The translations under genes and the position numbers were made by a program. Shown one piece after another: positions 8,355-16,130 of a stretch of DNA of 64,000 nt. Source of the stretch: Lachnospiraceae bacterium XBB1006 (lineage in GTDB: Bacteria; Bacillota; Clostridia; Lachnospirales; Lachnospiraceae); the NCBI GenBank assembly GCA_900115795.1, contig FOXT01000016.1:18935-82934 (forward strand), given 5' to 3'. The notes under the pieces are model-generated. The model did no database searches. It was not told where the DNA came from and saw only the letters and a list, made by a program, of their open reading frames with translations. Numbering within the stretch: the stretch's first letter is position 1; the number at the start of each line of letters is the position of its first letter.

Positions 8355-8912
8355 CTAAGAAGTAATGTGCATATCCAAATAAGAGCAAAGAATCTGCTCG
8401 TTCAGAGTTAAGCAGTATTGATCCATCTTATCAATATCAAAATCACGTAATGTTAAGCGAAGCGCTGCAAATACCTGTGCCTGTTTCTGAGCAGAAGGTG
8501 GTAGCGGTTTTAATTGGAATAAAAGATAGGTCTGCTTTAAATACGGGCTAGTGGAACGGGAACACAATTCATGCAAACGTGTGAGCTTACGTTCGTAGTC
8601 TGTTGCAGAATAGGTCTCTTTATGTAACAAAGCATATTTCAAACGAAGAAATTCTTGTTCTTCGGAATCGCCATAAGAAATGAGTCCTTCTTCGGAAACA
8701 CCTAGACGATTTAACAATGCCCCGGCAAGAAGCGTACTCGGTTTAATTTCATTTTTTTCGATTCGCAAAAGCGTTGTCTCGCTACAGAGACCCTGACATA
8801 CGAGATGAGGTGAAAGATTATTTCGTTCTCGTAAATCGTGGATATAGGTTCCTAAGGTAGTAAAGCATACCTTAGAAACATCAAAAGCTGTGTCGAAGGC
8901 GTTTGAGATCAT
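8355..8912 (-). CDS. HTH regulator of the TPR/RRNPP-like type, short form
   Basis: 185 residues. Residues ~19-75 look like an HTH (TYIHDLRERNNLSPHLVCQGL, then TTLLRIEKNEIKP). The rest is helical and of the kind found in peptide-sensing TPR regulators, but only about 110 residues remain, so it is shorter than typical members (~280-600 aa). A GGGGGG binding site precedes ATG, and a TTGCAA-N17-TATAAT promoter reads into it. Related in style to the 591-residue regulator at 30622. Target unknown. Confidence 0.75.
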   Translation of the reverse strand: MISNAFDTAFDVSKVCFTTLGTYIHDLRERNNLSPHLVCQGLCSETTLLRIEKNEIKPSTLLAGALLNRLGVSEEGLISYGDSEEQEFLRLKYALLHKETYSATDYERKLTRLHELCSRSTSPYLKQTYLLFQLKPLPPSAQKQAQVFAALRLTLRDFDIDKMDQYCLTLNEQILCSYLDMHITS

Positions 8913-8976
8913 GTAATCCCCCCTTTGCTCGGATGATTCTCAAGCGTTCAGAAATTAACAAACATTATTTACTTCT

Positions 8977-9005
8977 ATTATAAAGTATTATCAATAATTT
9001 TGCAA
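8977..9005 (-). promoter_or_regulatory. Sigma-A promoter of the short HTH regulator
   Basis: Minus strand TTGCAA (9000-9005), 17-base spacer, TATAAT (8977-8982). Confidence 0.8.
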
Positions 9006-9068
9006 TAGAAAATACACATTTAGTTCAAAAATATAGGGTAAACTAAAGAAAAAATCGGGAGGTAAATT

Positions 9069-10079
9069 GTGAGAAAAATTACGATTGTTTCAATTTTATT
9101 AATAGTTTGTTTGATTTTTGGGTCGGCTCCGGTGATAGCGAGGTCCTCTTTTTCTGATGCGAAGAAGGGAGCATTGCATGTGGAAGGAAATGGACTTGTG
9201 GATGCAAATGGGAAGAAAGTACAGCTTCGTGGCGTGAGTACCCATGGGTTATCCTGGTTTCCGGATTATGTGAATAAGAAAGGATTCAAAGACCTTCACG
9301 ATAAATGGGGAGCAAACGTTATTCGACTGGCTATGTATACAGAGGAATGGGGCGGTTATTGCAGTGGTGATGCAAATAATCGCAAGGCGTTGAAAAAGCT
9401 GGTTAAAAAGGGCGTAGAATATGCGACAGCGGCACATATGTATGCAGTGATTGACTGGCATATTTTAAGCGATGGAAATCCAAAGAAACATCGCAAAGCG
9501 GCAAAGGCGTTTTTTAAAATGATGTCAAAGGAGTTTAAGGATTATACCAACGTGATTTATGAGCTTTGTAATGAACCAAATGGAGGAACAAGCTGGAGCA
9601 CCATAAAATCCTATGCGGAGGACATTATTCCGGTGATTCGTAAAAATGACAAGGATGCGATCATTGTTGTGGGAACACCAACCTGGTCGCAGGAAATCGA
9701 TAAAGCGCTGGCGGATCCGATTAAAGAGGATAATATACTGTATACGTTGCATTTTTACGCGGCCACACATAAAACGGATATGAGAAAAAATGTGAAAAAG
9801 GTATTGGCTGCAGGCTTACCGGTTTTCGTAACGGAATTTGGTATCAGCGAAGCAAATGGGAATGGAAAAACAAACAAAAAAAGTGCAAAAAAATGGATTG
9901 ACCTACTAGATAAGTATGGTGTAAGCTATATAGCGTTTAGTTTAGCAAATAAAGCAGAGTCAACCTCGTTGATAAAAAGTAGTTGTCAGAAGCACTCGGG
10001 ACTGACGAGAAGTAATCTGACAAGTTACGGAAAGTGGTATTATGACTTGCTACGAAGTAAAGCAGGGAAGAAGAAGTGA
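9069..10079 (+). CDS. Secreted glycoside hydrolase family 5 (cellulase/endoglucanase type)
   Basis: Exported beta-glycanase predicted to cut beta-1,4-glucan-type chains. Residues 1-24 form a signal peptide ending APVIARS. The catalytic domain begins LHVEGNGLVDANGKKVQLRG. The acid/base Glu lies in YELCNEPNGG near residue 168 and the nucleophile Glu in PVFVTEFGISEA near residue 258, both as in GH5 subfamily 2. No carbohydrate-binding module or dockerin follows, and the tail is basic (RSKAGKKK). It starts at GTG with GGGAGG six bases before. It overlaps the next gene by four bases (GTGA), so the two are translationally coupled. Confidence 0.9.
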   Translation: MRKITIVSILLIVCLIFGSAPVIARSSFSDAKKGALHVEGNGLVDANGKKVQLRGVSTHGLSWFPDYVNKKGFKDLHDKWGANVIRLAMYTEEWGGYCSGDANNRKALKKLVKKGVEYATAAHMYAVIDWHILSDGNPKKHRKAAKAFFKMMSKEFKDYTNVIYELCNEPNGGTSWSTIKSYAEDIIPVIRKNDKDAIIVVGTPTWSQEIDKALADPIKEDNILYTLHFYAATHKTDMRKNVKKVLAAGLPVFVTEFGISEANGNGKTNKKSAKKWIDLLDKYGVSYIAFSLANKAESTSLIKSSCQKHSGLTRSNLTSYGKWYYDLLRSKAGKKK

Positions 10080-11089
10080 AGAAAGAAAAGGATACAAATG
10101 TAGAGCTTTTACGGGTGGTTTCTTGCGTAATGGTGGTGTTCATTCACGTTGCAAATTATTATTGCCGTGCTATGGAAGAACTATCGGTAGGCTCTTACGT
10201 CTTTGCAACGATAGTTAATGGAATATGTAGAGTTTCGGTACCGCTGTTTTTTATGATCAGCGGTTCCCTTTTGGTGGGAAGGGATGTGGATATCCGGCGA
10301 AATTTTAATCGAGTACGGAATATTTTGCAACCACTTATTATCTGGAGTATGGTGTACGCGGTTTGGAATTATGCCTACCGTGATCGCGGATATTATGATT
10401 TGAAGGAAATGTTCGCAGAACCTGTAAAGCGACATTTATGGTATTTATATGTGTTGGTCGGAATTTATCTGACCTTGCCATTTTGGCAGAAGCTATTTCA
10501 GGGAATGAGCGAGTATATGGTACAGTATTTCGTACTTCTGTATATTTGTCTACTGACGATTAACTTTGTTTTGGCACTCCTGAACATGGAGGTGCGCTAC
10601 CAGATCCCACTGGTGGGAAGTTCCTGTCATTTAGGCTACTTTATTATGGGATACATTATTCGACAGTACCGAGAACGATTGCGGCTGCGGCGGTTGTGGG
10701 CAATGATTTTAGCAATTACCAGTATGGGGTTTGTTATTGGAGCAACGCTTTATTACTCACTGCGGGTCGGACAGCATAATGAAAATTTTTTTGAGTACCG
10801 AAACGTATTAATTGGTATAGCGTCCATGGCTATTTTTTACATTGCTATGAAGTCCAAACCCTACCGTTTGCCGGATACCGTGCGCTGCTGGGTAGAGTTG
10901 GTGGCGAAGCATTCCTTCACCATTTATCTTGCGCACGTGCTGTTTTTGGACATTTTGAAGGAAGAAGTGGAGATGATTGACTTTGGCGCATTCGTGGGAA
11001 TTCCGCTATTTGCTTCCATGATTTTCATGGCGACATTTCTTTTTGCCGGATTTGTGTGGTGGGGAAAGACGAAAATGATAAAAAGGTAA
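10076..11089 (+). CDS. Membrane acyltransferase (Acyltransferase_3 family)
   Basis: Integral membrane protein of ~10 helices that O-acylates surface sugars or similar exported substrates. The N-terminal signature NVELLRVVSCVMVVFIHVAN carries the conserved histidine, and VPLFFMISGSLL follows near residue 55. It starts at GTG overlapping the GH5 stop. The stop codon lies at the edge of a 71-bp segment identical to part of the flippase gene at 12927, so the last few residues may have been altered by that rearrangement. A role in modifying cell-surface polysaccharide is inferred from the family and from the flippase nearby. Confidence 0.85.
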   Translation: MKKEKDTNVELLRVVSCVMVVFIHVANYYCRAMEELSVGSYVFATIVNGICRVSVPLFFMISGSLLVGRDVDIRRNFNRVRNILQPLIIWSMVYAVWNYAYRDRGYYDLKEMFAEPVKRHLWYLYVLVGIYLTLPFWQKLFQGMSEYMVQYFVLLYICLLTINFVLALLNMEVRYQIPLVGSSCHLGYFIMGYIIRQYRERLRLRRLWAMILAITSMGFVIGATLYYSLRVGQHNENFFEYRNVLIGIASMAIFYIAMKSKPYRLPDTVRCWVELVAKHSFTIYLAHVLFLDILKEEVEMIDFGAFVGIPLFASMIFMATFLFAGFVWWGKTKMIKR

Positions 11090-11158
11090 TTGGGTATCGA
11101 CAGGAACTGTTAAAAACGTTTGCAATACCTTTGTGTGCATCGGGGATTATGGGAATCG
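11088..11158 (+). repeat. 71-bp exact duplicate of flippase sequence, copy A
   Basis: Identical without mismatch to 14312-14382 inside the flippase gene (offset 3,224). It begins at the stop codon of the acyltransferase gene and ends abruptly at 11158. It reads as an internal piece of the flippase (GYRQELLKTFAIPLCASGIM) that is out of context here. Exact identity implies a recent duplication. Confidence 0.95.
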
Positions 11159-11193
11159 CGCCGACCTGACGAGTTCGATACATCTCTTTATAA

Positions 11194-11397
11194 ATGCAAA
11201 ATGTCGGTTTGAATAAAACTGAAAAAGCAGTTTTAGTATTATTGATTGAAACTCCGGACAAAGCAGCAGAAGAAATGGCGAGTATTGTTGGCGTGACCAA
11301 AAGAACAATTGAACGAGCATTTGTTAGCCTACAGAAAAAAGGAAAAGTTGAGCGTGTTGGTTCTAAGAGAGATGGTATGTGGGTGGTTATAAAATAG
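11194..11397 (+). pseudogene. C-terminal winged-helix fragment of an AlbA_2/RecG-like DNA-binding protein
   Basis: The 67 codons read NKTEKAVLVLLIETPDKAAE, then a helix-turn-helix (ASIVGVTKRTIERAFVSL) and KKGKVERVGSKRDGMWVVI. This is the usual C-terminal winged helix of large 'putative DNA-binding domain' proteins of about 450-500 residues. The N-terminal AlbA_2/ATP-binding parts are missing and a stop codon lies directly before the first ATG. No binding site is visible. It immediately follows the flippase duplicate, so this stretch is assembled from scraps. Confidence 0.7.
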
Positions 11398-11431
11398 AGG
11401 ATGAAAGGATTTAAGGTAGAATAAAGAAAAA

Positions 11432-11466
11432 GGGATTTGGCTGTAGTGGCTGAATCCTTTTTTTTA
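11432..11466 (+). terminator. Terminator-like repeat, copy 1
   Basis: AGGGATTTGGCTG, TAGT, GGCTGAATCCT then T8 folds imperfectly and resembles the sequence at 12100-12131. It ends the winged-helix fragment. From 11467 to 11713 I see only AT-rich DNA, with TA repeats near 11587-11600, and no gene. Confidence 0.55.
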
Positions 11467-11713
11467 TTAGCAAAGTTTTATAAAGGAAAGGTAAAAAAGT
11501 ATTGTCCTCAAAAGGCGAAGGGCATTTTGTGAAAAAATTACAGAAATTGCAGGAGATTTATGTGAAAAAATGATATTGCATTTGCATATATATATATAAT
11601 GTATTGTGTTTGCAGAAATAGTAAATGTGTGTTAAATCTTGGCCAAGTTTTCTGCAAACAAAGAAAATTTGAGTATTTTATTATAACGATACTAACGATA
11701 GGAGAGACTAAAG

Positions 11714-12085
11714 ATGAAAAAAGTATTCAAAAACATTATTGCAATTTCTCTTGTGTGCGGATTGACCTTGAATGGAAGTTTTGCTTCTAATGCGGCTACA
11801 GGTACAGTTACTAAGGAAAATGATGCTGTAAAGGTTTCATTTAAGTACACTAGCTATAAAAATGCTGATGGTCAAAAAAAGGTGAAAAATGGCAGCATCC
11901 AAAGAATTAGTTGCACAAGTCCGCTAGAGTTCTCGGAGGAATCGAGAAGCATTAGTATAATAGATGGTGGACGTACATATTTGGTTAAACTCAAAGGATT
12001 TACGTACCATAACCGTCCATTTGGATCTACGATTAATCCAACTAAAACAAGACGATATGAGTTTGGCTATAGAACATCATACTAA
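11714..12085 (+). CDS. Small secreted protein of unknown function (123 aa)
   Basis: Has a clear signal peptide: basic MKKVFKN, hydrophobic IIAISLVCGLTLN, probable cleavage after SNAA near residue 28. The mature ~95 residues are rich in Lys, Ser and Tyr and look like a small beta-rich domain (AVKVSFKYTSYKN, then SISIIDGGRTYLVKLKGF). No cysteines in the mature part, no LPXTG and no lipobox. AGGAGA precedes ATG by eight bases. No family recognised. It sits between two similar terminator-like repeats, as if it were an independent insert. Confidence 0.75.
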   Translation: MKKVFKNIIAISLVCGLTLNGSFASNAATGTVTKENDAVKVSFKYTSYKNADGQKKVKNGSIQRISCTSPLEFSEESRSISIIDGGRTYLVKLKGFTYHNRPFGSTINPTKTRRYEFGYRTSY

Positions 12086-12099
12086 TGAAGTGTATGGAG

Positions 12100-12131
12100 G
12101 GGTTTGGCTGTAATAGCTGAATCCCTTTTTT
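12100..12131 (+). terminator. Terminator-like repeat, copy 2
   Basis: GGGTTTGGCTG, TAAT, AGCTGAATCCC then T6, similar to 11432-11466. It follows the secreted-protein gene and lies just before the next gene's binding site. Confidence 0.6.
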
Positions 12132-12146
12132 AGAAGGTAGGAATTT

Positions 12147-12899
12147 ATGAATAAAAAAAGCGGAATAGTAATTATTATTGTGATGGTAGTATGCATTTTG
12201 ATAAGTAGTTTGGCATGGAAAATGCATTCAAAAAAAACAATTACCGTTGGAGTTGATGCGGAATATGAGCCGATGTGTTTTCGAAATGACCAAAACAAAT
12301 TGTGTGGATTTGAAGCGGATTTAATAAAAAAAGTGTTTGAAGGAGGACCTTATAACGTAACTTTAAAAGTAATTAACTGGGAAGACAAATTTGAAATGCT
12401 TGACAAGAAGGAAATAGACTGTATTTGGTGTGGGCTGACAGGCGAGGAAGGGAGATTTATGTCGTATTCTATTACGAAACCGTATCTTATAAATGGTGAT
12501 GTGTGTGTATACAATATAAAACTGAAAACAAATAATTGTGATGACGGAGTGTTATTGGGATCTAATGCAATAAACAGATTCATTAATGACAAAGGGGAAA
12601 TGGATAATACAAAGTTATATTTTAGAACAATGAGGGAAAGCTTAAGGGCATTGAGAAAGGGGAGAGTCCATCGGTGTTATATGGATGATATACATGCATG
12701 CTATTTAAGTAAAACTAATAAGCAGCTAAAAATCAAAAAGATTCATAGCTATAGCGAATCGTTTGTTGTTGCATTTAGACGAGAAGACTATAGGGTAAAA
12801 AGTTGGGTGGACAAACAAATAAAAAGAATATATAATAGTGGAGAATTTGTGACCATTTCGAATAAATGGTTTGGAGATGATTTGTATCCGAAAAAGTAA
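12147..12899 (+). CDS. Extracellular solute-binding protein, family 3 (amino-acid type)
   Basis: A membrane-anchored periplasmic-binding-type protein. Residues 5-24 form an uncleaved anchor or signal (IVIIIVMVVCILISSLAW). The fold begins TITVGVDAEYEPMCFRNDQ, followed by the family's GFEADLIKKV near residue 55 and a C-terminal ITISNKWFGDD-like motif (FVTISNKWFGDD). No lipobox cysteine is clear. Amino acid ABC permease and ATPase genes, which normally accompany such proteins, are absent, so it may act as an orphan receptor. AGGTAGG precedes ATG. Substrate unknown. Confidence 0.8.
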   Translation: MNKKSGIVIIIVMVVCILISSLAWKMHSKKTITVGVDAEYEPMCFRNDQNKLCGFEADLIKKVFEGGPYNVTLKVINWEDKFEMLDKKEIDCIWCGLTGEEGRFMSYSITKPYLINGDVCVYNIKLKTNNCDDGVLLGSNAINRFINDKGEMDNTKLYFRTMRESLRALRKGRVHRCYMDDIHACYLSKTNKQLKIKKIHSYSESFVVAFRREDYRVKSWVDKQIKRIYNSGEFVTISNKWFGDDLYPKK

Positions 12900-12926
12900 T
12901 GTTATATTTCGTGGAGAGAAAAGGAT

Positions 12927-14594
12927 ATGGGAAGTTCGAGGAAGAATAATTTTGTAATGCAGGCGTCGATTCTTGCAATTGCAGGAATTGTTAGCAGAAT
13001 AATAGGATTACTCTATAGGGGGCCACTGCATGCGGTAATAGGAGACGTGGGACTTGGATTCTATCAGTCTGCATACGCATTCTATACAATTATTTTGTTG
13101 ATATCGTCTTATAGTATTCCATCGGCCATTTCAAAAATTATAGCACAGAAATTAGCATTAAAAGAATACAAAAATGCGCACAGGTTGTTTCGCGGAGCGA
13201 TGCTCTATGTAATGGCTATAGGAGCTCTGTTTAGTGTCGTTTTGTATTTGGGTGCAGAAATATTTGTTGAGAAAGATGCCATTTGGGTCTTGCGAGCATT
13301 TGCACCAACTATTTTTCTATACGGAATTTTAGGAGTTTTACGGGGATATTTTCAGGCACATGGAAGCATGATACAAACCTCCGTTTCGCAAATTGTTGAG
13401 CAAATTGTAAATGCGGTTGTTAGCATTGGAGGAGCCTACTTGCTGATAAAGCACCTGATGGGAACGATGACAATTCCGGAAGATGAAGCCGGAAAGGTGC
13501 AAAGAGGAATCTTTGGAGCCGTTGGAAGTGCATTGGGAACCGGAGCGGGAGTTTTGGTGGCGCTTTTATTCATGTTGGTAATTTACGGGCTAAACCGCAA
13601 CTTTTTTAGAAAAAGAAGAAGGCAGGATATGTCTTTAAACGAAGACTCGTATATGGAAATATTCAAAGTGATAACATTTACGGTAGTGCCGTTTATATTG
13701 AGCACAGCAGTATATAATCTAAGTGGCTCAATAAATACAAAAATATACACTGGGATATATAAGGAATGGAAACGGTTGTCGGCCTTAGAGGTGCAAACGG
13801 CATGGGGAATTTTTTCAGGGCAAGCGTTAACAATCGCAAATATACCAATTGCGTTTGCTTCAGCAATGTCAGCGGCAATGATTCCATCAATTTCAGCATT
13901 GATAGTAGCGGAAAAGGTGGAGGAAGCCAAAAGGAAAATCGCTATGGCTACGAGGGTGACGATGGTGGTTGCAATTCCATGTGCGGTGGGGATGTTGTTT
14001 CTTGCAGAGCCACTAATTTACCTTTTGTTTCAAGATACCGCGGAATCATTGGTAGTAGCCGGAAAATTATTGGGTGTGTTAACTCCCTCTGTAATATTTT
14101 ATGCATTGTCAACATTAAACAGTGCGATTCTGCAGGGAATAAATCAAATGAAAAAGCCTATATATAATGCTGCAATAGCACTAGTGGCACAGACGATTTG
14201 TGTAGGGTTGCTTTTGCGATATACGACCCTGGGAATATATGGAGTGGCGATAGCGAATACGGTGTATTCCGGGATTATGGCATGGATGAATCAGCATGCG
14301 ACAAAAAGGGCAATTGGGTATCGACAGGAACTGTTAAAAACGTTTGCAATACCTTTGTGTGCATCGGGGATTATGGGAATCGTAGTCCTGGGAGGATTTA
14401 AGGTGCTGCAGTTTGGATTGCGAAGTATGAGGATTGCAACGATATTGGCTGTTTGTTTAGGAATTGTTGTATATGGGATGGCTTTACTGCTTCTTAAAGG
14501 TGTGAGCGAAGAGGAGATTTTGCAGATGCCGAAGGGAGAACAACTTGCGCGCTTTTTAAAACGTTTAAAATTGCTGAAGGGGCTGTCGCACTAA
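12927..14594 (+). CDS. SpoVB/MurJ-type lipid-linked oligosaccharide flippase
   Basis: Integral membrane protein (555 aa, about 14 helices) of the MOP superfamily, which moves lipid-linked cell-wall or polysaccharide precursors across the membrane. The N-terminus SILAIAGIVSRIIGLLYRGPL and GFYQSAYAFYTIILLISSYSIP are characteristic of the SpoVB branch. LRGYFQAHGSMIQTSVSQIVEQ follows near residue 137. Residues 463-485 are encoded by the segment copied at 11088. It ends with a strong terminator. Whether it serves peptidoglycan, exopolysaccharide or spore cortex cannot be said. Confidence 0.88.
   Translation: MGSSRKNNFVMQASILAIAGIVSRIIGLLYRGPLHAVIGDVGLGFYQSAYAFYTIILLISSYSIPSAISKIIAQKLALKEYKNAHRLFRGAMLYVMAIGALFSVVLYLGAEIFVEKDAIWVLRAFAPTIFLYGILGVLRGYFQAHGSMIQTSVSQIVEQIVNAVVSIGGAYLLIKHLMGTMTIPEDEAGKVQRGIFGAVGSALGTGAGVLVALLFMLVIYGLNRNFFRKRRRQDMSLNEDSYMEIFKVITFTVVPFILSTAVYNLSGSINTKIYTGIYKEWKRLSALEVQTAWGIFSGQALTIANIPIAFASAMSAAMIPSISALIVAEKVEEAKRKIAMATRVTMVVAIPCAVGMLFLAEPLIYLLFQDTAESLVVAGKLLGVLTPSVIFYALSTLNSAILQGINQMKKPIYNAAIALVAQTICVGLLLRYTTLGIYGVAIANTVYSGIMAWMNQHATKRAIGYRQELLKTFAIPLCASGIMGIVVLGGFKVLQFGLRSMRIATILAVCLGIVVYGMALLLLKGVSEEEILQMPKGEQLARFLKRLKLLKGLSH
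14312..14382 (+). repeat. 71-bp exact duplicate, copy B (inside the flippase gene)
   Basis: Source copy of the segment at 11088-11158. Here the reading frame is intact, so this is the original and 11088 the copy. Confidence 0.95.
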
Positions 14595-14625
14595 GTGACT
14601 AGTGCACAGCTCCTTCAGCAATTTT
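14574..14625. terminator. Terminator hairpin after the flippase
   Basis: CTGAAGGGGCTGTCGCAC pairs with GTGCACAGCTCCTTCAG around a short TAAGTGACTA loop, followed by CAATTTTATT. Its right half (14597-14616) recurs at 16044-16063. Confidence 0.88.
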
Positions 14626-14973
14626 ATTCTTATAATAGGTTAATCTGTAATTGTTTAAGGCCAGTTCTGATAACAGATGATATGGAAATGACGGGAAAAA
14701 GGAAATCAAATCTAGTTTTTCCAGTAAGTATAGTAAATCACTAAAAAAGTAGCTACGTTTATTTACAATGGATGCTTGTAAAAGCGCTTGCAAATATTTA
14801 TTAATCATTTCCAAGTCTTTGAGGTTTAAGTACTCGTCAAGCAATGTGCTTAAAATAAGTTCGTTTCGAAACAACCAGTTGGTGTGACGCTCGCTTTCTG
14901 AAAAGTGGTTAATGTAATTTTCGAGAATGCGAAGTGCTTTCTTTTTGGAAAAAGTGGGGCAGGCTTGTACATT
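14599..14973 (-). pseudogene. C-terminal remnant of a helical (TPR-like) transcriptional regulator
   Basis: The minus strand is open from 14973 to 14599 and encodes KKKALRILENYINHFSESER, then a helical stretch with NELILSTLLDEYLNLKD and YLLEKLDLISFFPSFPYHLL. It has no HTH and no start codon at the N-terminal side; the only ATG (14874) is internal with no binding site. The pattern resembles the C-terminal helical domain of Rgg/GadR-like regulators, but that is a weak inference. It meets the DUF4143 remnant head to head at about 14975. Confidence 0.5.
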
Positions 14974-14976
14974 CTA

Positions 14977-15600
14977 AGAACGGATATAAAAAGAAGGGTT
15001 ATTATTCGCAATCTTTCCGCTTTTCAGAAAGTTCAGCAGTATATCATCAATAATTTTGGTGCAACAACAAGTGTTACGAATCTGTTAGCAGAATTGCATA
15101 AAGATGGAATTAAGGTAAAGCGGGATACCTTGTTACGTTATCTTGAGATATTGAAAGATTCCAAAATTATTTATGAATGTAAGCGCTTTGATTTAAAATC
15201 AAAAAAATCAATTGCCGGGGAACAGAAGTATTATTTAGCAGATTTGGGATTTTGGTTTGCAATGAACACAGACAATCGTATTAATTACGGATCGGTTCTG
15301 GAAAATATTGTATATAAATACGCCATTTCAAAAGGGTATTCAATCAGTATTGGAAGAATCGGAAAATTGGAGTGTGACTTCATTTTAAGAGATAAAGCTA
15401 TGAATTATGCATATGTTCAGGTTGCCATGACAATTATGAATGATAAAATAACTGAGGATAGAGAATATGCACCACTTGAAAAAATAAAGGATAATTACCC
15501 TAAATATGTACTAACGAGAAGTGATTTAATTCAACAGCGAAATGGAATAAAGCATGTGAATATTCCTCAATTTATGAATGAGGGGTGTGATTTCAATTAG
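14977..15600 (+). pseudogene. C-terminal DUF4143 half of an AAA_14-type ATPase
   Basis: About 205 codons reading RNLSAFQKVQQYIINNFGAT, then DTLLRYLEILKDSKIIYECK, EQKYYLADLGFWF and YGSVLENIVYKYA, with a nuclease-like GKLECDFILRD and KYVLT. This is the DUF4143 region of the common 'ATP-binding protein' family (about 400-430 aa). The N-terminal AAA domain with Walker A and B is missing, and the upstream open frame (from 14905) is not homologous. An ATG at 14905 exists but is not a believable start. Confidence 0.8.
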
Positions 15601-15651
15601 AGATGGAAGTGTATGTGGTAGGGAGCATTTTGAAGAAAAAAGAGACTTTGA

Positions 15652-15942
15652 GACCGCCTGGATTTGCAATTGCATGTCCAGGCGGTTGCGTGATTTTAGA
15701 GATTTCATTTTTTAGACCGCCTAGAGTTGATTTGGTTCAAACAGGCGGTTTACTTTTGGAAGGTGGGGCCTTGCGGCGACCGCTCATGAGGACTATATCG
15801 CCGACAGGCGGTCGCGGGGATGCAGCTGTTGTGATTGGTGCGACCGCCTGCGGCTTGAATTCGAGTATTGGGCGGTTCGGGAAGGGACGTTTTGCATTTT
15901 TGCGTGACCGCCGGAAAGCGGGATTGGAGGTGTAGGCGGTAA
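15652..15942. repeat. Regular array of five hairpins with GACCGCC / GGCGGT arms
   Basis: Left arms start (ACCG) at 15653, 15716, 15779, 15843 and 15907; right arms (GGCGGT) start at 15681, 15744, 15807, 15871 and 15935. The period is 63-64 bases, with arm-to-arm distance 28 throughout. Only the arms are conserved: loops (~22 bases) and linkers (~29 bases) differ. The first hairpin has a perfect 10-bp stem, ACCGCCTGGA/TCCAGGCGGT. A plus-strand open frame (15603-15935) overlaps but is better explained by the 63-base period. Not a CRISPR array, since no repeat longer than ~8 bases is conserved. Confidence 0.85.
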
Positions 15943-16043
15943 AAAATTTGGATTTTCTTATTTGAGGGTTCGTTATTATTAAAAACCTGAAATGAAAAGC
16001 TAAACATGCACTTTGCCAATTGAAACTGTTAAGTTTTAGTAAA

Positions 16044-16063
16044 TGACTAGTGCACAGCTCCTT
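16044..16063. repeat. 20-bp direct repeat flanking the scrap island
   Basis: TGACTAGTGCACAGCTCCTT is identical at 14597-14616 and 16044-16063. A third related copy, CTAGTGCACAGCCCCTT, is at 16108-16124. The first two bracket the 1.43-kb stretch holding two gene remnants and the hairpin array. Confidence 0.85.
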
Positions 16064-16081
16064 TTAATGCACAAAACAAGG

Positions 16082-16127
16082 GGCGTCGCCCAGATGGATT
16101 TACCATCTAGTGCACAGCCCCTTCAAA
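16082..16127 (-). terminator. Terminator of the gal genes
   Basis: On the minus strand AAGGGGC, then AGATGG / CCATCT around TAAAT, then GCCCCTT followed by GTTTT. It lies three bases after the galE stop codon. Confidence 0.75.
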
Positions 16128-16130
16128 TTT

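Noticed and set aside
15603-15935. 110-codon open frame over the hairpin array
   Set aside because: The RPP...GG residue pattern follows from the repeated arms; no binding site, and the period changes to 64 bases, which breaks the frame repeat.
15652-15942. CRISPR array, because of the 63-64-base period
   Set aside because: No repeat of 20-40 bases is conserved; only ~8-base arms recur, both loop and linker vary, and no cas genes are present.
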